Source: Methylovirgula ligni (lineage in GTDB: Bacteria > Pseudomonadota > Alphaproteobacteria > Rhizobiales > Beijerinckiaceae). Taken from it: a stretch of DNA of 64,000 nt. The notes under the pieces were generated by a model that was not told the DNA's origin, did no database searches, and was given only the letters and a program-made list of their open reading frames with translations. Positions 1 through 9,272 of this stretch are shown here, piece by piece (positions within the stretch are counted from its first letter, which is position 1; the number at the start of each line of letters is the position of its first letter). A program made the position numbers and the translations under genes. The stretch lies in contig NZ_CP025086.1 in the NCBI RefSeq assembly GCF_004135935.1, positions 620,001-684,000 on the forward strand, written 5' to 3'.

Positions 1-764
1 ATGCGCGGCGCGCTCGCGGTCGGCGAGCCGAGCGAGGCAAGCTGCTGCAGCCGCGCGCCGGTGGAGGCGCGGCGGGACGGCGCCTCGTGGCTCAGCAGCC
101 GGCTGATGTCGTCGGCATCGAAGTGGCGCGGCGGATCGTGCGTGTCGTCGCCCGACTTCGGCTTGCTGGCATGATGCTCATGCACCTTGGAGGGCTTCGG
201 CGGGGCATCGTCCAGCAATTTGGCGATCTGGTCCGGCTTGAACTGCGGCGGCTTCTGCGCCTCGACCTTGGGCGGCGGCGGTTTCTTCGGCAGAATCTTG
301 GGCCGCGGCGGCGGCAACGGTTCGTCCGCCGTCGTATCCGGTGGCGGCTTGGCCTCGATGGGTGGCACCGGGAGCAGCTTGGCCGCTGGCGGCGGCGGCG
401 CGGCGGCGTCAGCGGGCGGCTTCGGCGGCTCGACCTTGTCGTCCTGGCCCGGATCGGCGATGCGCTTCAGCGGCGGCGGCGGTGTCGGCACGTCGCGCTT
501 GGCATCGGCGATCGGCGGCTTGGGCTTTAAGTCCTCGGTCGTGGCGACCTGATCGACATGCGGATGCTCTTGCACCGTCTTCGCCGACTTGTCGCCCTTG
601 ACGATCTGATTGACGTCGGAATCGGTCACGAGATCGACCGGCACCGTCTCCTGCACGTCATCGAATTTCGGACTATATGAAAAGGAGATGAGCATCGCCG
701 CGAGCAGAGCCACATGCGCGGCGCCCGAAGCGATATATCCGGGTTTTCCCGATGCATCATCCAT
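1..764 (-). CDS. tolA: TolA-like cell envelope protein, partial (3' end outside window)
   Basis: This is the N-terminal 254 codons of a TolA/TonB-like protein of the Tol-Pal system, which links the inner membrane to the outer membrane and helps constriction at division. Reading starts at the ATG ending at 764 and stays open to the left edge. A single membrane segment lies at about residues 10-30, followed by an acidic stretch and a long region rich in Pro, Lys and Ala (about 80-200), as expected for the periplasm-spanning part of TolA. Only 30 bases separate it from tolR, and the order tolQ-tolR-tolA is the classical operon order. The C-terminal domain is not visible, so the identity rests on context and composition. 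Confidence 0.82.
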   Translation of the reverse strand, partial: MDDASGKPGYIASGAAHVALLAAMLISFSYSPKFDDVQETVPVDLVTDSDVNQIVKGDKSAKTVQEHPHVDQVATTEDLKPKPPIADAKRDVPTPPPPLKRIADPGQDDKVEPPKPPADAAAPPPPAAKLLPVPPIEAKPPPDTTADEPLPPPRPKILPKKPPPPKVEAQKPPQFKPDQIAKLLDDAPPKPSKVHEHHASKPKSGDDTHDPPRHFDADDISRLLSHEAPSRRASTGARLQQLASLGSPTASAPR

Positions 765-794
765 CGCGGCTCAATTGCCCAGTTGCTCTTGCGC

Positions 795-1244
795 TCAGTT
801 GCTCTTGACCGGCTCTGTGACGAGGGCGACCTTTTTGTAGCCGGCAGTGGTAATCAGCGACATGACTTCGGCGATCTTGCCGTAACTCACGTCGTTGGAG
901 CCGCGCACATAGATCCGCTCGTCGAAGCCGTCCTTGGCGGCCTCTTTCAGCTTGTCGACGAGTTGGTCCATCGTCACCGGCTCGTCCATCACGAAGATCG
1001 CACCCTTCTCGTCGATCGCCACCGACAGCGGCTTCTGATCGAGATTGAGCGCGGACGCCTTGGTGTGCGGCAGATCAATCGGCACGCCCGTCGCGAGCAG
1101 CGGCGCGGCGACCATGAAAATGATGAGCAGCACGAGCATGACGTCGATGAACGGCGTCATGTTGATGTCGGCCATCGCCTTGTACCGCGGGACGCCGCGA
1201 CGACGGCGACCGCCACCCCGGCCTTGCGCGACGGACATACCCAT
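795..1244 (-). CDS. tolR: TolR, ExbD-family proton channel subunit
   Basis: TolR is the ExbD-type partner of TolQ and couples the proton motive force to TolA. The 149-residue length is typical. After a basic cytoplasmic tail there is one membrane helix at about residues 30-52, which begins with the family motif MTPFIDVMLVLL. Asp34 in this motif matches the conserved protonatable residue. The periplasmic part ends in the usual ExbD fold. The gene sits 45 bases downstream of tolQ and 30 bases upstream of tolA, so co-transcription is likely. A start two codons further in (a second Met) is equally possible. Confidence 0.95.
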   Translation of the reverse strand: MGMSVAQGRGGGRRRRGVPRYKAMADINMTPFIDVMLVLLIIFMVAAPLLATGVPIDLPHTKASALNLDQKPLSVAIDEKGAIFVMDEPVTMDQLVDKLKEAAKDGFDERIYVRGSNDVSYGKIAEVMSLITTAGYKKVALVTEPVKSN

Positions 1245-1289
1245 GCGCTGTTCTCCTTATCAAACGGCCCGCCGCAGAGCGGGCGCAAA

Positions 1290-2018
<729 letters not shown>

Positions 2019-2358
2019 TCAGTTACGTCCTTGCAAAGCAGCGGTCGAAATGGCCGAAATCATCTACGGGCCCCGATGCGCCAGAAACCGGGGCGGCACC
2101 CCGGCCACGCCAAAACCGCTCAAAGACTGTCCAACGGGCGGTTCAAAAGCTTCGGGAGAATGCCTTTGATAAATCGGAACTTCTTGATCGGACCGGCGGT
2201 TAACTCACTCCTCCCCCGGAATTCCGTCATTTCTTGGGCTTCCGGCCGGTCCATGTCACTAAAATGCGACGCATTTAGTTGAGCCATCAGCACCGTTAAG
2301 AATGGGTTACGAAGCGCCGCGACGGGTCCCGCAGGCGGCATTTTCGCAAAACCCGTGC
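2019..2358. other. Intergenic region between ybgC and tolQ
   Basis: These 340 bases hold no convincing gene. A 73-codon frame on the minus strand (2341-2120) has no recognisable family and no good ribosome site. An AT-rich near-palindrome, CTAAAATGCG-A-CGCATTTAG, lies at 2259-2278, about 240 bases upstream of tolQ. It could be an operator or part of the tolQRA promoter region. Nothing else stands out. Confidence 0.4.
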
Positions 2359-2778
2359 CTATGGCCGGCTTGGGTGCGCCAATTTGGCAAGAATCTCGCC
2401 CGGCAGCCGCTGCGCCCGGCCAGCCGCGACCGCGGCGACCCGCACATCGGCCGTCACCAGAAGCTCGTCACCACGCAAAATCCGCTGCGCCATGTCGATC
2501 GAGGCGCCGCCCATCCTGGCGACATGCGTCTCCACGCTGATGAGATCGTCCATCAGCGCCGCCTTGAGATAATCGACGCTGAGCCGCCGCACAGCGAAGG
2601 CGAGCGGCGCCGGACCGGCGAACAGCGCCGACTGATCGACCCCGCAGGCGCGCAGGAACTCGGTGCGGCCGCGCTCCAGAAAGCGCAGATAGGCGACATG
2701 CTGGACAACACCGGAGAAATCCGTGTCCTCGTAATAGATGCGGACCGGCAGGCGATGCAGGCGGGGAATTTCGGGCAT
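2359..2778 (-). CDS. ybgC: YbgC-type acyl-CoA thioesterase of the tol-pal cluster
   Basis: This is a small hot-dog-fold thioesterase that hydrolyses acyl-CoA and is classically the first gene of the tol-pal cluster. The start at 2778 gives 139 residues, the usual family length. A longer reading upstream to 2892 would add 38 residues without homology and overlap apaG. The active-site segment YYEDTDFSGVV with Asp18 and the following HVAYLRFLERGRTEFL match the YbgC signature. It lies upstream of tolQRA on the same strand but separated by 340 bases. Its 5' region is shared with the divergent apaG and contains the near-palindrome TTATGGTACCGTAA at about 2838-2851. Confidence 0.9.
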   Translation of the reverse strand: MPEIPRLHRLPVRIYYEDTDFSGVVQHVAYLRFLERGRTEFLRACGVDQSALFAGPAPLAFAVRRLSVDYLKAALMDDLISVETHVARMGGASIDMAQRILRGDELLVTADVRVAAVAAGRAQRLPGEILAKLAHPSRP

Positions 2779-2891
2779 GGGCGGGATGATCCGGGCGATC
2801 GGACGATGCCGATTCGGTTTTTGCTCTTCTGGAAACTTATGGTACCGTAAAGAAACTCTCTCTCTTAGCAAACTGCCCGGTGGCGCAAGCA

Positions 2892-3284
2892 ATGTACAGC
2901 AGCATCACCCAAGACATTCAGGTCACAGTCGAACCGGAATTTGTTCCGGAGCGCTCGGACGCGGAACAGGCGACGTTTTTCTGGGCCTATACTGTCGAAA
3001 TCGCCAACCAGGGCGATCAAACCGTGCAATTAACTGCCCGGCACTGGAGAATCATGGACGGCAACGGCCGGACGGAAGAAGTGCTCGGCACCGGCGTCGT
3101 CGGCGAGCAGCCTGTCCTCAAGCCGGGCGAAAGCTTCCGTTACACATCCGGTTGCCCCCTTTCGACGCCATCGGGCATCATGACCGGCACCTACCGCATG
3201 GTGGCGGAAAACGGCGAAGTCTTCGAGGCGGAAATCCCCGTCTTCTCGCTCGATTCGCCCTATGTGGTCCGGGTTTTGAATTAA
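2892..3284 (+). CDS. apaG: ApaG (Co2+/Mg2+ efflux-associated domain protein)
   Basis: ApaG is a small single-domain protein with an immunoglobulin-like fold. In enterobacteria it is linked to diadenosine tetraphosphate and metal phenotypes, but its biochemical role is unsettled. The 130 residues from the ATG at 2892 match the family length, and the N-terminus (MYSSITQDIQVTVEP) is typical. An in-frame GTG four codons upstream at 2880 is possible. The GTGVVGEQP loop and the motif around FRYTSGCPL fit the family. It is divergent from ybgC and is followed after 71 bases by the deacylase gene on the same strand. Confidence 0.92.
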   Translation: MYSSITQDIQVTVEPEFVPERSDAEQATFFWAYTVEIANQGDQTVQLTARHWRIMDGNGRTEEVLGTGVVGEQPVLKPGESFRYTSGCPLSTPSGIMTGTYRMVAENGEVFEAEIPVFSLDSPYVVRVLN

Positions 3285-3312
3285 CGCAGCTTTCTCCGGG
3301 CCGTCCGGCAGC

Positions 3313-3341
3313 GCCGCTTTGCGCGGCTGCTTTTTCATTGA
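3313..3341 (+). terminator. Weak terminator-like hairpin after apaG
   Basis: A GC-rich imperfect hairpin (GCCGC / GCGGC core, extended by GCA / TGC with a bulge) is followed by TTTTTC. It sits between apaG and the next gene and may attenuate read-through. The stem is short, so the call is tentative. Confidence 0.3.
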
Positions 3342-3355
3342 TCATTGGAGACATC

Positions 3356-4537
3356 GTGTCAGACCGCCGCATCGATTCCACCGACAGGCTTGCGGCGACA
3401 CTCGACATGCTGGCGCGGCTCGCAGCGTTCGACACCGAGAGCGTGAAATCCAACCTGCCGCTCATTGCCGATGTCGAGCACTATCTGCAAGCTCATGGCG
3501 TCGATTACGTCAAAGTGCCGAATGCGGCGGGCGACAAGGCGGCGCTGTTCGCCACCATCGGCCCGAGCATCGACGGCGGTGTCATCCTCTCCGGCCATAC
3601 GGATTGCGTGCCCGTCGCCGGACAGACCTGGACATCCGACCCGTTCACGCTCCGCCGCGACGGCAGCCGCGTTTACGCGCGCGGCGCTTGCGACATGAAG
3701 GGCTTCGACGCGCTCTGCCTGGCGATGGTGCCGGAATTCCAGCGCGCCGATCTCAAGCGGCCGATTCATATCCTGCTCAGCTACGACGAGGAGATCGGCT
3801 GCCGTGGCCCGCTCGATACGATCGCGCGATTCGGCGTTGATCTGCCGCGCCCCGGCATCGCCATCGTCGGCGAGCCCTCGCTGATGGAGGTCGCCGACGC
3901 GCACAAGAGCATCACCACCTATCGCACGATCGTGCATGGCCATGAGGCCCATTCCTCGAAAGCCTATCTCGGCACAAGTGCGATCGAAGTCGCCTGCGCG
4001 CTGATCAACGAGCTTTACAGTCTCGCCGATGAGCTCAAGACCGATGGCGATCCGAGCGGCCGCTTCGATCCGCCGTTTTCGTCGATCCATGTCGGCATCA
4101 TTCACGGCGGCACGGCGCGCAACATTCTCGCCAAGGAATGCACGTTCGATTGGGAATTTCGCGGCCTGCCGAATGTCGCCTATGATACCGCCGTCGATCA
4201 CATGAATGCGCAGATCGAGCGGATCGTCGCCGCCAAGGCGCCCGATCCGACGAAGCGCGCGAGCGTCGAAACACACGCGCATCATCCGGTGCCGGGCCTC
4301 AATCCGGCGCCCGGTTCGGCGGCGGAAAGCCTGGCGCTGAAGCTCAGCCGCCGCAACGCGACGATCACCGTCTCCTATGCCAGCGAGGCAGGGCAATTCC
4401 AGCAGGCCGGAATCCCGACCGTCATCTGCGGGCCGGGCTCGATCGACCAGGCGCATCAGCCGGACGAATATATCGAGATTGCGCAGCTCGCCGCGGGCGT
4501 CGAATTCATGCGCCGGCTCGTCACGGAATTGAGCTGA
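3356..4537 (+). CDS. argE: ArgE/DapE-family deacylase (probable acetylornithine deacetylase)
   Basis: This M20-family zinc amidohydrolase most likely removes the acetyl group from N-acetylornithine in arginine synthesis. The GTG start at 3356 follows a GGAG ribosome site and gives 393 residues. Metal ligands are visible: His81 in GHTDCVPV, Asp113 in ARGACDMKG, and the Glu145-Glu146 pair in SYDEEIGCRG. The dimerisation domain lies in the middle and the final zinc His is near QAHQPDEY at the C-terminus. The frame stays open well upstream (to 2738), but that part overlaps apaG and shows no homology. The length and DMKG motif favour ArgE over DapE; a related amidohydrolase of other specificity cannot be excluded. 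Confidence 0.88.
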   Translation: MSDRRIDSTDRLAATLDMLARLAAFDTESVKSNLPLIADVEHYLQAHGVDYVKVPNAAGDKAALFATIGPSIDGGVILSGHTDCVPVAGQTWTSDPFTLRRDGSRVYARGACDMKGFDALCLAMVPEFQRADLKRPIHILLSYDEEIGCRGPLDTIARFGVDLPRPGIAIVGEPSLMEVADAHKSITTYRTIVHGHEAHSSKAYLGTSAIEVACALINELYSLADELKTDGDPSGRFDPPFSSIHVGIIHGGTARNILAKECTFDWEFRGLPNVAYDTAVDHMNAQIERIVAAKAPDPTKRASVETHAHHPVPGLNPAPGSAAESLALKLSRRNATITVSYASEAGQFQQAGIPTVICGPGSIDQAHQPDEYIEIAQLAAGVEFMRRLVTELS

Positions 4538-4554
4538 GCTGCGCGCGCTCCGCG

Positions 4555-5232
4555 CTAAACCCGCTTCGCCAGAAACGTCATATGGATCTGGTTATGGCCG
4601 ATGTTGCGGTCGGCGCGGCGCGTCTCGAAGCCGTGCGTCGCGAGCAGCCGCTGCATGTCCGGGATTGCGAAGGTCGTGAATCCGACGCGCGGGCGGCGCG
4701 GGCGGCCACGTGAAACTGCGCCGCGTAATGCGGCGAGGAGAAAGCCGCCGCGATAGGCATATTCGACGAGCGCCCAGGATTCGCTCAGTGGATCGGCATG
4801 GGGCGGGATGACATCAGCAACGACGAGCCGTCCGCCGAGCCGCAATTTCGCCGCGGCGAAATCCACCGCCACTGTGCATTGCGCCGGCGTGAGATGCTGG
4901 AACAGCGCATTGAACAGAACCATGTCCAGAGACGCCTCCGGCAGCGCCTGCACCTGCGCTTCGGTCAGGATTTTGATCCGCGGATTGGACGCATGGCGCT
5001 GGCGCAGCGCCGCCTGAATCTTCGGTGCCGGATCGTAAAGGTAGAGTCGCGCGCAATGTTCTGCGATCAGCGTCGCGGCGGGGGCTTCGCCACAGCCATA
5101 ATCGAGCACCGCCGCCTCCGGCGCGGGAATTTGCGCCGCGATCGCCTTGGCGACATCGTCATAATAGGCGGCGGGATAGCGGCCGCTAACGCGACCAGCC
5201 CGACCGCCGCCAAATAAGTCACGCCAACTCAT
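4555..5232 (-). CDS. Class I SAM-dependent methyltransferase
   Basis: This 225-residue protein has the Rossmann-type methyltransferase fold. Motif I, VLDYGCGEA, is at residues 42-50, an acidic residue ends strand 2 (LYLYDPAP), and there are a PEASLDMVLFNALFQHL motif and a post-motif GGRLVVADVIPP. The substrate cannot be deduced. It reads convergently to the deacylase gene with only 17 bases between stops, and its start is 31 bases from the end of the metal-exporter gene on the same strand, so the two may be co-transcribed. Confidence 0.85.
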   Translation of the reverse strand: MSWRDLFGGGRAGRVSGRYPAAYYDDVAKAIAAQIPAPEAAVLDYGCGEAPAATLIAEHCARLYLYDPAPKIQAALRQRHASNPRIKILTEAQVQALPEASLDMVLFNALFQHLTPAQCTVAVDFAAAKLRLGGRLVVADVIPPHADPLSESWALVEYAYRGGFLLAALRGAVSRGRPRRPRVGFTTFAIPDMQRLLATHGFETRRADRNIGHNQIHMTFLAKRV

Positions 5233-5263
5233 GACTCGCGCCGATGCTTACCCAAAAAGCCTC

Positions 5264-6253
5264 TCAATCCGCGTGCGGACACTTCAGAACCTCGACAGTC
5301 ACATGACTGAGGCCCGGCAGATCGGCCAGTTGCGCCTTGTGCTCCTCCGCCGGCCGCGGATTCGCGCTGACGATCGTTGCCATCGCCGCGCGATGGCCGG
5401 GCCCGACGCGCCACAGATGCAGATCGCTGACGAAATCGCCGTTCGTTTCCAATCGGGACCGAATCGTCTCCTTCAACTTTTCGTCCGGCGTCATATCGAG
5501 CAAAACGGCGCCGGCGGCGCGCAAAAGCCCATAGGACCAGCTCAGGATAACAACCATGCCGACGAGGCCGATGGCCGGATCGAGCCAGACCCAGCCGAAG
5601 GCGCGTGCGAGCAGCAAGGCGGCAACGACGAGAATCGAGACCGCCGCATCGGCGATGACATGCACATAGGCCGAGCGCAGGTTCAGATCCTGGTCGGCAG
5701 GCGCATGATCGTGGTGATCGTCGGCGTGATCATGCGCGGCGTGAGAATGGTCATGAACGTGATCCACACCGTGATCATGGCCATGCGAATGATCATGCGA
5801 ATCGCGCAGGAGCCAGGCGCTCGCGATATTGACGGCGAGGCCGAGCGCGGCGAGGGTCAGCGCCTCGGTATAATGGATCGGCTCGGGAGCGAAGAATCGC
5901 TCAAGGCTCTCGTAGCCGATGAAGAGCGCCACAATGGCCAGCGCGAGACCGCTGGCGAAGGCGGCAAGATCGCCGACCTTGCCCGTGCCGAAGGCAAAGC
6001 GCGGGTCTTCCGCGTGACGGCGTGCGTAATAATAGGCGAAGGCGGAGACGCCGAGCGCGGCCGCATGGGTCGACATATGCAGACCGTCGGCGATCAGCGC
6101 CATGGAGCCGAAGACGGCGCCGCCGATGATCTCGCCGATCATCATCGCCACGGTCAGCACGACGACGGCAAGCGTGCGCCGCTCGTTGGCGGCGTGCTGC
6201 GCGCCAAGGAAGACGTGTGGATGGCTCAGTCCATCGCTCGCGTGATCGTGCAT
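5264..6253 (-). CDS. dmeF: DmeF-like cation diffusion facilitator (divalent metal exporter)
   Basis: This is a cation diffusion facilitator that exports divalent metals by proton antiport across the inner membrane. The best family match is the DmeF/CzcD-like group handling Co2+, Zn2+ or Ni2+. Six hydrophobic segments can be seen. Metal-site residues are in ADGLHMSTH (Asp56, His59, His63) and in HVIADA (His198, Asp202). Between helices 4 and 5, residues about 152-183 form a loop with some 15 His and many Asp, typical of metal-loading loops. The 329-residue length is normal. No adjacent metal-responsive regulator is recognisable, so its regulation is unknown. Confidence 0.9.
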   Translation of the reverse strand: MHDHASDGLSHPHVFLGAQHAANERRTLAVVVLTVAMMIGEIIGGAVFGSMALIADGLHMSTHAAALGVSAFAYYYARRHAEDPRFAFGTGKVGDLAAFASGLALAIVALFIGYESLERFFAPEPIHYTEALTLAALGLAVNIASAWLLRDSHDHSHGHDHGVDHVHDHSHAAHDHADDHHDHAPADQDLNLRSAYVHVIADAAVSILVVAALLLARAFGWVWLDPAIGLVGMVVILSWSYGLLRAAGAVLLDMTPDEKLKETIRSRLETNGDFVSDLHLWRVGPGHRAAMATIVSANPRPAEEHKAQLADLPGLSHVTVEVLKCPHAD

Positions 6254-6269
6254 GGTCCTCCTCCGCCGC

Positions 6270-7010
6270 TCAGGGTTTCAGAAACACATAGATATCGACA
6301 GCCAGATATGGATCTTCAGCGCTGGTCAAAGGGGTCAGATATTCCTCGATGAAGAAATCCTGCGCCTCAAGGCTCTTTTCGTCGAGATAGGCGGTGATGA
6401 GATCATAGGTCGAATCGATGTCGTCATAGGCGCCGCGATGCTGAAATTTGATCGCTTTTCCGGCGGGCGAGGCGCCAATCGCCACTCCATCCGTAAGCGT
6501 CGCCTTTGAGCCGGGAGCGAGCGGGAGCATGGCCGTGAAGCCGAAGCCATTGTCGTCCTCCTGGGTGAAGACCGCAATCGGCGCGCCGATGATCTTAAGG
6601 CCCGCTTTCTCGGCCGCCGCCTTCACCCGCGCCTCGGTATCCTTGACGACCTTGAAGCCCTCGTCCCATTTGGCCTTGGCCGTGAGTTCCGCCACAGTCC
6701 GCGCGGGCACGTCGAGCATGACGGTCGCGGAATCGCTCGGCACGCCCGGCGCGCCCTGATCCGGCTCGTTCGGCCCGGGCGTGGACGACAATCCGGGCGG
6801 CGGACCGGGCGGGGGCGCCCCGGCAGGCGGCGGCTGCACTGGCTTTGCCGCCGGCGACTGAGCGGGCGGTGACGGGCTGGCGGGAGATTGCGCGCCGGGT
6901 TGCGGCTTCGCCGCCGGGTTGGGCGGCGATGTCTGTATCTGCGCCCGGGCCGGCAGGGCGGCCGTGGCCAGCCCAGCCGCGAGAGCGAACCCCGCCCAAA
7001 AACCCCTCAT
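6270..7010 (-). CDS. Exported protein with Pro-rich linker and GyrI-like effector-binding domain
   Basis: The start at 7010 gives 246 residues that begin with a clear signal peptide (MRGFWAGFALAAGLATAALPARAQ). A linker of some 60 residues rich in Pro, Ala and Gln follows. The C-terminal 150 residues resemble the GyrI-like / AraC effector-binding small-molecule domain: there is a repeated beta-alpha-beta pattern with GAPIAVFTQ near the middle and EEYLTPL...VDIYVFLKP at the end. That domain usually occurs in cytoplasmic regulators; a secreted copy probably binds a ligand in the periplasm. The gene lies 16 bases before dmeF on the same strand. Function unknown. Confidence 0.78.
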   Translation of the reverse strand: MRGFWAGFALAAGLATAALPARAQIQTSPPNPAAKPQPGAQSPASPSPPAQSPAAKPVQPPPAGAPPPGPPPGLSSTPGPNEPDQGAPGVPSDSATVMLDVPARTVAELTAKAKWDEGFKVVKDTEARVKAAAEKAGLKIIGAPIAVFTQEDDNGFGFTAMLPLAPGSKATLTDGVAIGASPAGKAIKFQHRGAYDDIDSTYDLITAYLDEKSLEAQDFFIEEYLTPLTSAEDPYLAVDIYVFLKP

Positions 7011-7122
7011 CCGCCCGTCTCCGTGCGCAAATCCGCCACTGACGCTGCCGCGCGCGGCAAATCCTTGGCCTCCGTCGGAGCTTTGTCCTATATGAAGCGC
7101 AAACTTATGGCGAGTTGACCCG

Positions 7123-7989
7123 ATGCATCCTTTAGCACGCAGACTGGTGACGAAGATGAACGGCATCGGCAACGAGATCGTCCTTCTCGACCTGCGCGAC
7201 TCGCCTTATGAACTCGACGCCCGGAGCGTGCGCGCCATCGCTCAGGCGCCGGACCTCGCCTTCGACCAATTGATGGTGTTGCATGCGCCGGTTTCCGCCG
7301 GCACCGAAGCCTATGTGCGCATCTACAATCGCGACGGCAGCGAGGCCGGAGCCTGCGGCAACGGCACGCGCTGCGTCGCCTGGACCCTGATGCAGGATAC
7401 GCCGCACGAGACGCTGCGGGTCGAGACGCTGAACGGCATCCTCGTCTGTGAACGCAAGGGGGAGCGGCGCTTCTCGGTCGAGATGGGCCGGCCCAGGTTC
7501 GGCTGGCAGGACATCCCGCTCTCCGGACCCGTCCCGGACACGGCGGCGATCCCCTTCCCGATCGGCCCGGGCGGCACGCCGCTGCTCGCCGCCGCGGTCA
7601 ATGTCGGCAATCCGCACGCCGTCTTCCTCGTCGACGATCTCGACGCTTACGATCTTTCGGTCCTCGGCCCCGCGCTCGAGCATGACGCGATCTTCCCCGA
7701 GCGGGCGAATATCTCCTTCGCTCAGGTGCGCGAGCGCAACCATATCGTCGTGCGCGTCTGGGAGCGCGGCGCGGGTCTGACCTATGCCTGCGGCTCGGCC
7801 GCCTGCGCCGTTCTGGTCGCGGCGGTGCGCCGGGGCCTCGCCGAGCGCAACGCTGTCATCAGCCTGCCCGGCGGCGATCTTCATGTCACCTGGCGCCAAA
7901 GCGACGATCAGGTGGTTCTGGCGGGCCCGGTCGAACTGGAATTCAAGGCGATCCTGGAATCCCGCTGGTTTGAGGACGCGGCAGCGTGA
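7123..7989 (+). CDS. dapF: Diaminopimelate epimerase
   Basis: DapF converts LL- to meso-diaminopimelate for lysine and peptidoglycan synthesis in the cytoplasm, using two catalytic cysteines without a cofactor. Both are present: Cys78 in GACGNGTRC and Cys223 in TYACGSAAC. The length of 288 residues is typical. The stop overlaps the GTG start of mtaB (GTGA), so dapF and mtaB are translationally coupled. Confidence 0.97.
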   Translation: MHPLARRLVTKMNGIGNEIVLLDLRDSPYELDARSVRAIAQAPDLAFDQLMVLHAPVSAGTEAYVRIYNRDGSEAGACGNGTRCVAWTLMQDTPHETLRVETLNGILVCERKGERRFSVEMGRPRFGWQDIPLSGPVPDTAAIPFPIGPGGTPLLAAAVNVGNPHAVFLVDDLDAYDLSVLGPALEHDAIFPERANISFAQVRERNHIVVRVWERGAGLTYACGSAACAVLVAAVRRGLAERNAVISLPGGDLHVTWRQSDDQVVLAGPVELEFKAILESRWFEDAAA

Positions 7990-9272
7990 GGCCCACGTCG
8001 CGGGCCAAGATCGAAGTCGTGAATTTCGGCTGCCGGCTCAACCTCGTCGAAGGCGACGCCATGCGCCGCGCCGCCGAGGCGGCGGGACGCGAGAATCTCG
8101 TCATCGTCAATACCTGTGCGGTCACCGCCGAGGCGGCACGCCAAGCGCGCCAGACGATCCGCCGGCTGAAGCGCGAGGCGCCGGAGCGCACGATCATCGT
8201 TACCGGCTGCGCGGCGCAGATCGCGCCGCAGACTTTCGCCGCAATGCCCGAAGTCGCGCAAGTGCTTGGCAATGCGGAAAAGCTCGCCGCGGAGGCGTTC
8301 CGGCCCAGCGCGGCGGGGCGAATCGCCGTCGGCAATATTTTCGCCGCGTCAGCCGTGCCGCCGGCGCGCGGCGCCGTCGAGGATCACACCCGCGCCTTTC
8401 TCGCCATCCAGACCGGCTGCGACCATCGCTGCACCTTCTGCATCATTCCCTATGGACGCGGCGCTTCGCGCTCGACCCCGGTAGACGCCATCCTCGCCGC
8501 CGCTGAAAATTGCGTTGCGCAGGGCTTTCAGGAGATTGTGCTGACCGGCGTCGATCTTACCGCCTATGGCCGCGACATCGATGGACGGCCCGGCCTCGGC
8601 CGGCTCGTAAGCGCCATTCTCGAATCCGTGCCCGGCCTCGCACGGCTGCGGCTCTCCTCGATCGATTGCATCGAGGCGGACGACGCTTTACTCGACGCGA
8701 TCGCCCGCGAGAAGCGGCTGATGCCGCACCTGCATCTCTCCTTGCAGGCCGGCAGCGACATGATCCTCAAGCGGATGAAGCGCCGCCACGCCCGCGCCGA
8801 CGCAGTGCGCTTCTGCGCGGAGATTCGTGCCGCGCGGCCGGATATGGTCTTCGGCGCCGACCTCATCGCCGGATTTCCAACCGAGACGGACGAAATGTTC
8901 GCCGAGACTTTGGCGCTGGTCGAAGATTGCGGGCTGACGCATCTCCATGTCTTTCCGTTTTCGCCGCGGCCCGGCACCCCGGCGGCACTGATGCCGCAAC
9001 TCCCGCCGGACATGATCGCCGCCCGGGCGAAGGCTTTGCGGCAGGCGGGCGAGGCCGCCTTGCGGCGTCACCTCGACGCGCATATGGGCAAAACCTTGAC
9101 CGTGCTGACCGAGCGCGGCGGCACCGCGCGGGCGGAGGATTTCACCAAGGTGCGCGTCGGCGACGGCCTAGTGGGGCGCTTGATCGATGTCGAGATCGCC
9201 GGCCACGACGGAAAATACTTGACCATTCAAGGCGATCTCACAACTAAACCAAAGCTTCGCGAAGCTTCATGA
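7986..9272 (+). CDS. mtaB: MtaB, tRNA threonylcarbamoyladenosine methylthiotransferase
   Basis: MtaB is a radical-SAM methylthiotransferase that makes ms2t6A37 in tRNAs reading ANN codons. Three cysteines of the N-terminal domain (Cys16, Cys44, Cys75) and the radical-SAM triad Cys145-x3-Cys149-x2-Cys152 in GCDHRCTFC are visible, followed by a TRAM-like end. It begins with a GTG that overlaps the dapF stop by four bases. Its last codons overlap the end of the convergent HEPN gene by 29 bases, and the final dozen residues do not look like a standard MtaB end. The C-terminus may therefore have been altered when the HEPN segment arrived. Confidence 0.93.
   Translation: MRPTSRAKIEVVNFGCRLNLVEGDAMRRAAEAAGRENLVIVNTCAVTAEAARQARQTIRRLKREAPERTIIVTGCAAQIAPQTFAAMPEVAQVLGNAEKLAAEAFRPSAAGRIAVGNIFAASAVPPARGAVEDHTRAFLAIQTGCDHRCTFCIIPYGRGASRSTPVDAILAAAENCVAQGFQEIVLTGVDLTAYGRDIDGRPGLGRLVSAILESVPGLARLRLSSIDCIEADDALLDAIAREKRLMPHLHLSLQAGSDMILKRMKRRHARADAVRFCAEIRAARPDMVFGADLIAGFPTETDEMFAETLALVEDCGLTHLHVFPFSPRPGTPAALMPQLPPDMIAARAKALRQAGEAALRRHLDAHMGKTLTVLTERGGTARAEDFTKVRVGDGLVGRLIDVEIAGHDGKYLTIQGDLTTKPKLREAS

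Noticed and set aside
2120..2341. 73-codon minus-strand frame between ybgC and tolQ
   Set aside because: No recognisable family, no clear ribosome site, and atypical composition.
2738..3355. N-terminal extension of the ArgE-type protein
   Set aside because: The frame is open but overlaps apaG and shows no homology; GTG at 3356 with GGAG upstream gives the canonical length.
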